A stretch of DNA of 64,000 bases, from the NCBI RefSeq assembly GCF_030730925.1, contig NZ_JAVAMB010000006.1, positions 62,001 through 126,000 on the forward strand, written 5' to 3'. Positions 63,788-64,000 of this stretch are shown here, in pieces. Within the stretch, counting starts at the first letter, position 1. Each line of letters begins with the position of its first letter. Under the pieces are notes generated by a model, which was not told where the DNA came from, did not search any database, and saw nothing but the letters and a program-made list of their open reading frames with translations. The DNA is from Flavobacterium sp. DG2-3 (lineage in GTDB: Bacteria > Bacteroidota > Bacteroidia > Flavobacteriales > Flavobacteriaceae). The position numbers were made by a program, and so were the translations under genes.

Positions 63788-63860
63788 ATTTAATTATAAA
63801 TTATGAGTTATGAATTGTTGCTTATTAATTTCATAACTCATAACTCATAATTCATAATTC
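63788..63860. repeat. AT-rich inverted repeat between convergent genes
   Basis: ATTATAAATTATGAGTTATGAATT-type words are inverted by AATTTCATAACTCATAACTCATAATTC-type words, forming a long A/T hairpin at the convergent end of the gene at 63164 and the one cut by the window edge. Confidence 0.7.
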
Positions 63861-64000
63861 TTATTCACTCATTTCATCGTAACGTTCCGGAACCTGCGGA
63901 TCGTAAAGAGGTAATTTGAATTCTTCCATGATCTCAACCAATTTATTCATAGTTTTTCCTTCTGTTCCGTAGCAATCTATTTTGATGCTTTGTGGTGTGG
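63861..64000 (-). CDS. Unidentified protein, C-terminal fragment (continues past window)
   Basis: Only the last 45 codons are visible on the minus strand. They read ...IKIDCYGTEGKTMNKLVEIM followed by EEFKLPLYDPQVPERYDEMS and E, then the stop at 63861-63863. The stretch is protein-like, without frame breaks, and charged at the end. It looks like the tail of a cytoplasmic enzyme, but too little is present for a family name. Confidence 0.65.
   Translation of the reverse strand, partial: TPQSIKIDCYGTEGKTMNKLVEIMEEFKLPLYDPQVPERYDEMSE

Overview
The window looks like chromosomal DNA of a Flavobacterium-type bacterium (phylum Bacteroidota). The evidence is its high A+T content, a SusC/SusD pair, a gliding-associated gldI gene, a subtilase with a type IX secretion sorting tail, many Sec-exported or lipoprotein genes, and promoters of the Bacteroidota type (TAnnTTTG at -7). 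I found no rRNA, tRNA, CRISPR array, phage gene, transposase or integrase. Genes are dense and in short operons. Many gaps hold dispersed inverted repeats, several of them lying between convergent genes.

Layout. Positions 1-11611 carry mostly housekeeping genes: a nitronate monooxygenase-like gene (cut by the left edge), a secreted subtilase, mnmA, an exported phosphotransfer-type protein built like glucan water dikinase, a DUF4956 membrane protein, a MORN/YwqK-like protein, yidC, pyrG and a DUF3820 protein. Positions 12251-38232 form the accessory heart of the window. The left arm (minus strand) encodes a NagB-LmbE fusion, a FucP-like sugar permease, a sugar nucleotidyltransferase and a GHMP sugar kinase. 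Next come a LacI-family regulator and a CBM9-like protein facing each other across a repeat element. The right arm (plus strand) encodes SusC, SusD, an arylsulfotransferase-like lipoprotein, a TsdA-like diheme cytochrome lipoprotein, a DUF6067 glycosidase-like protein, a DUF5107-TPR protein, an M1 aminopeptidase and a GH109-like enzyme. Positions 38319-64000 return to general functions: OsmC, two LysM proteins, guaA, cbpA/cbpM, ridA, a ClC channel, nrnA-gldI with two cyclophilin-FKBP fusions, EamA, DoxX, aquaporin, GlsB, a sterol desaturase, an M61 protease, a GH92 mannosidase and small hypotheticals. An uncharacterised gene is cut by the right edge.

How the genes work together. The strongest observation is a roughly 90-bp module found twice: upstream of the sugar kinase operon (minus strand, about 17807-17901) and upstream of susC (plus strand, about 20357-20455). 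Each copy has two near-palindromic operators of the form TGTGyTCGArCACA followed by the same -33/-7 promoter with 20-nt spacing. This predicts that the LacI-family regulator encoded beside the first copy co-controls outer-membrane uptake (SusC/D) and cytoplasmic amino-sugar processing. GH109 is the alpha-N-acetylgalactosaminidase family, DUF6067 looks glycosidase-like, and NagB-LmbE handles amino sugar phosphates. I therefore infer a locus for an amino-sugar glycan, possibly GalNAc-containing and possibly attached to protein (M1 peptidase). The exact substrate is not shown by the sequence.

All calls come from reading the sequence and recalling protein families. No database search was run.
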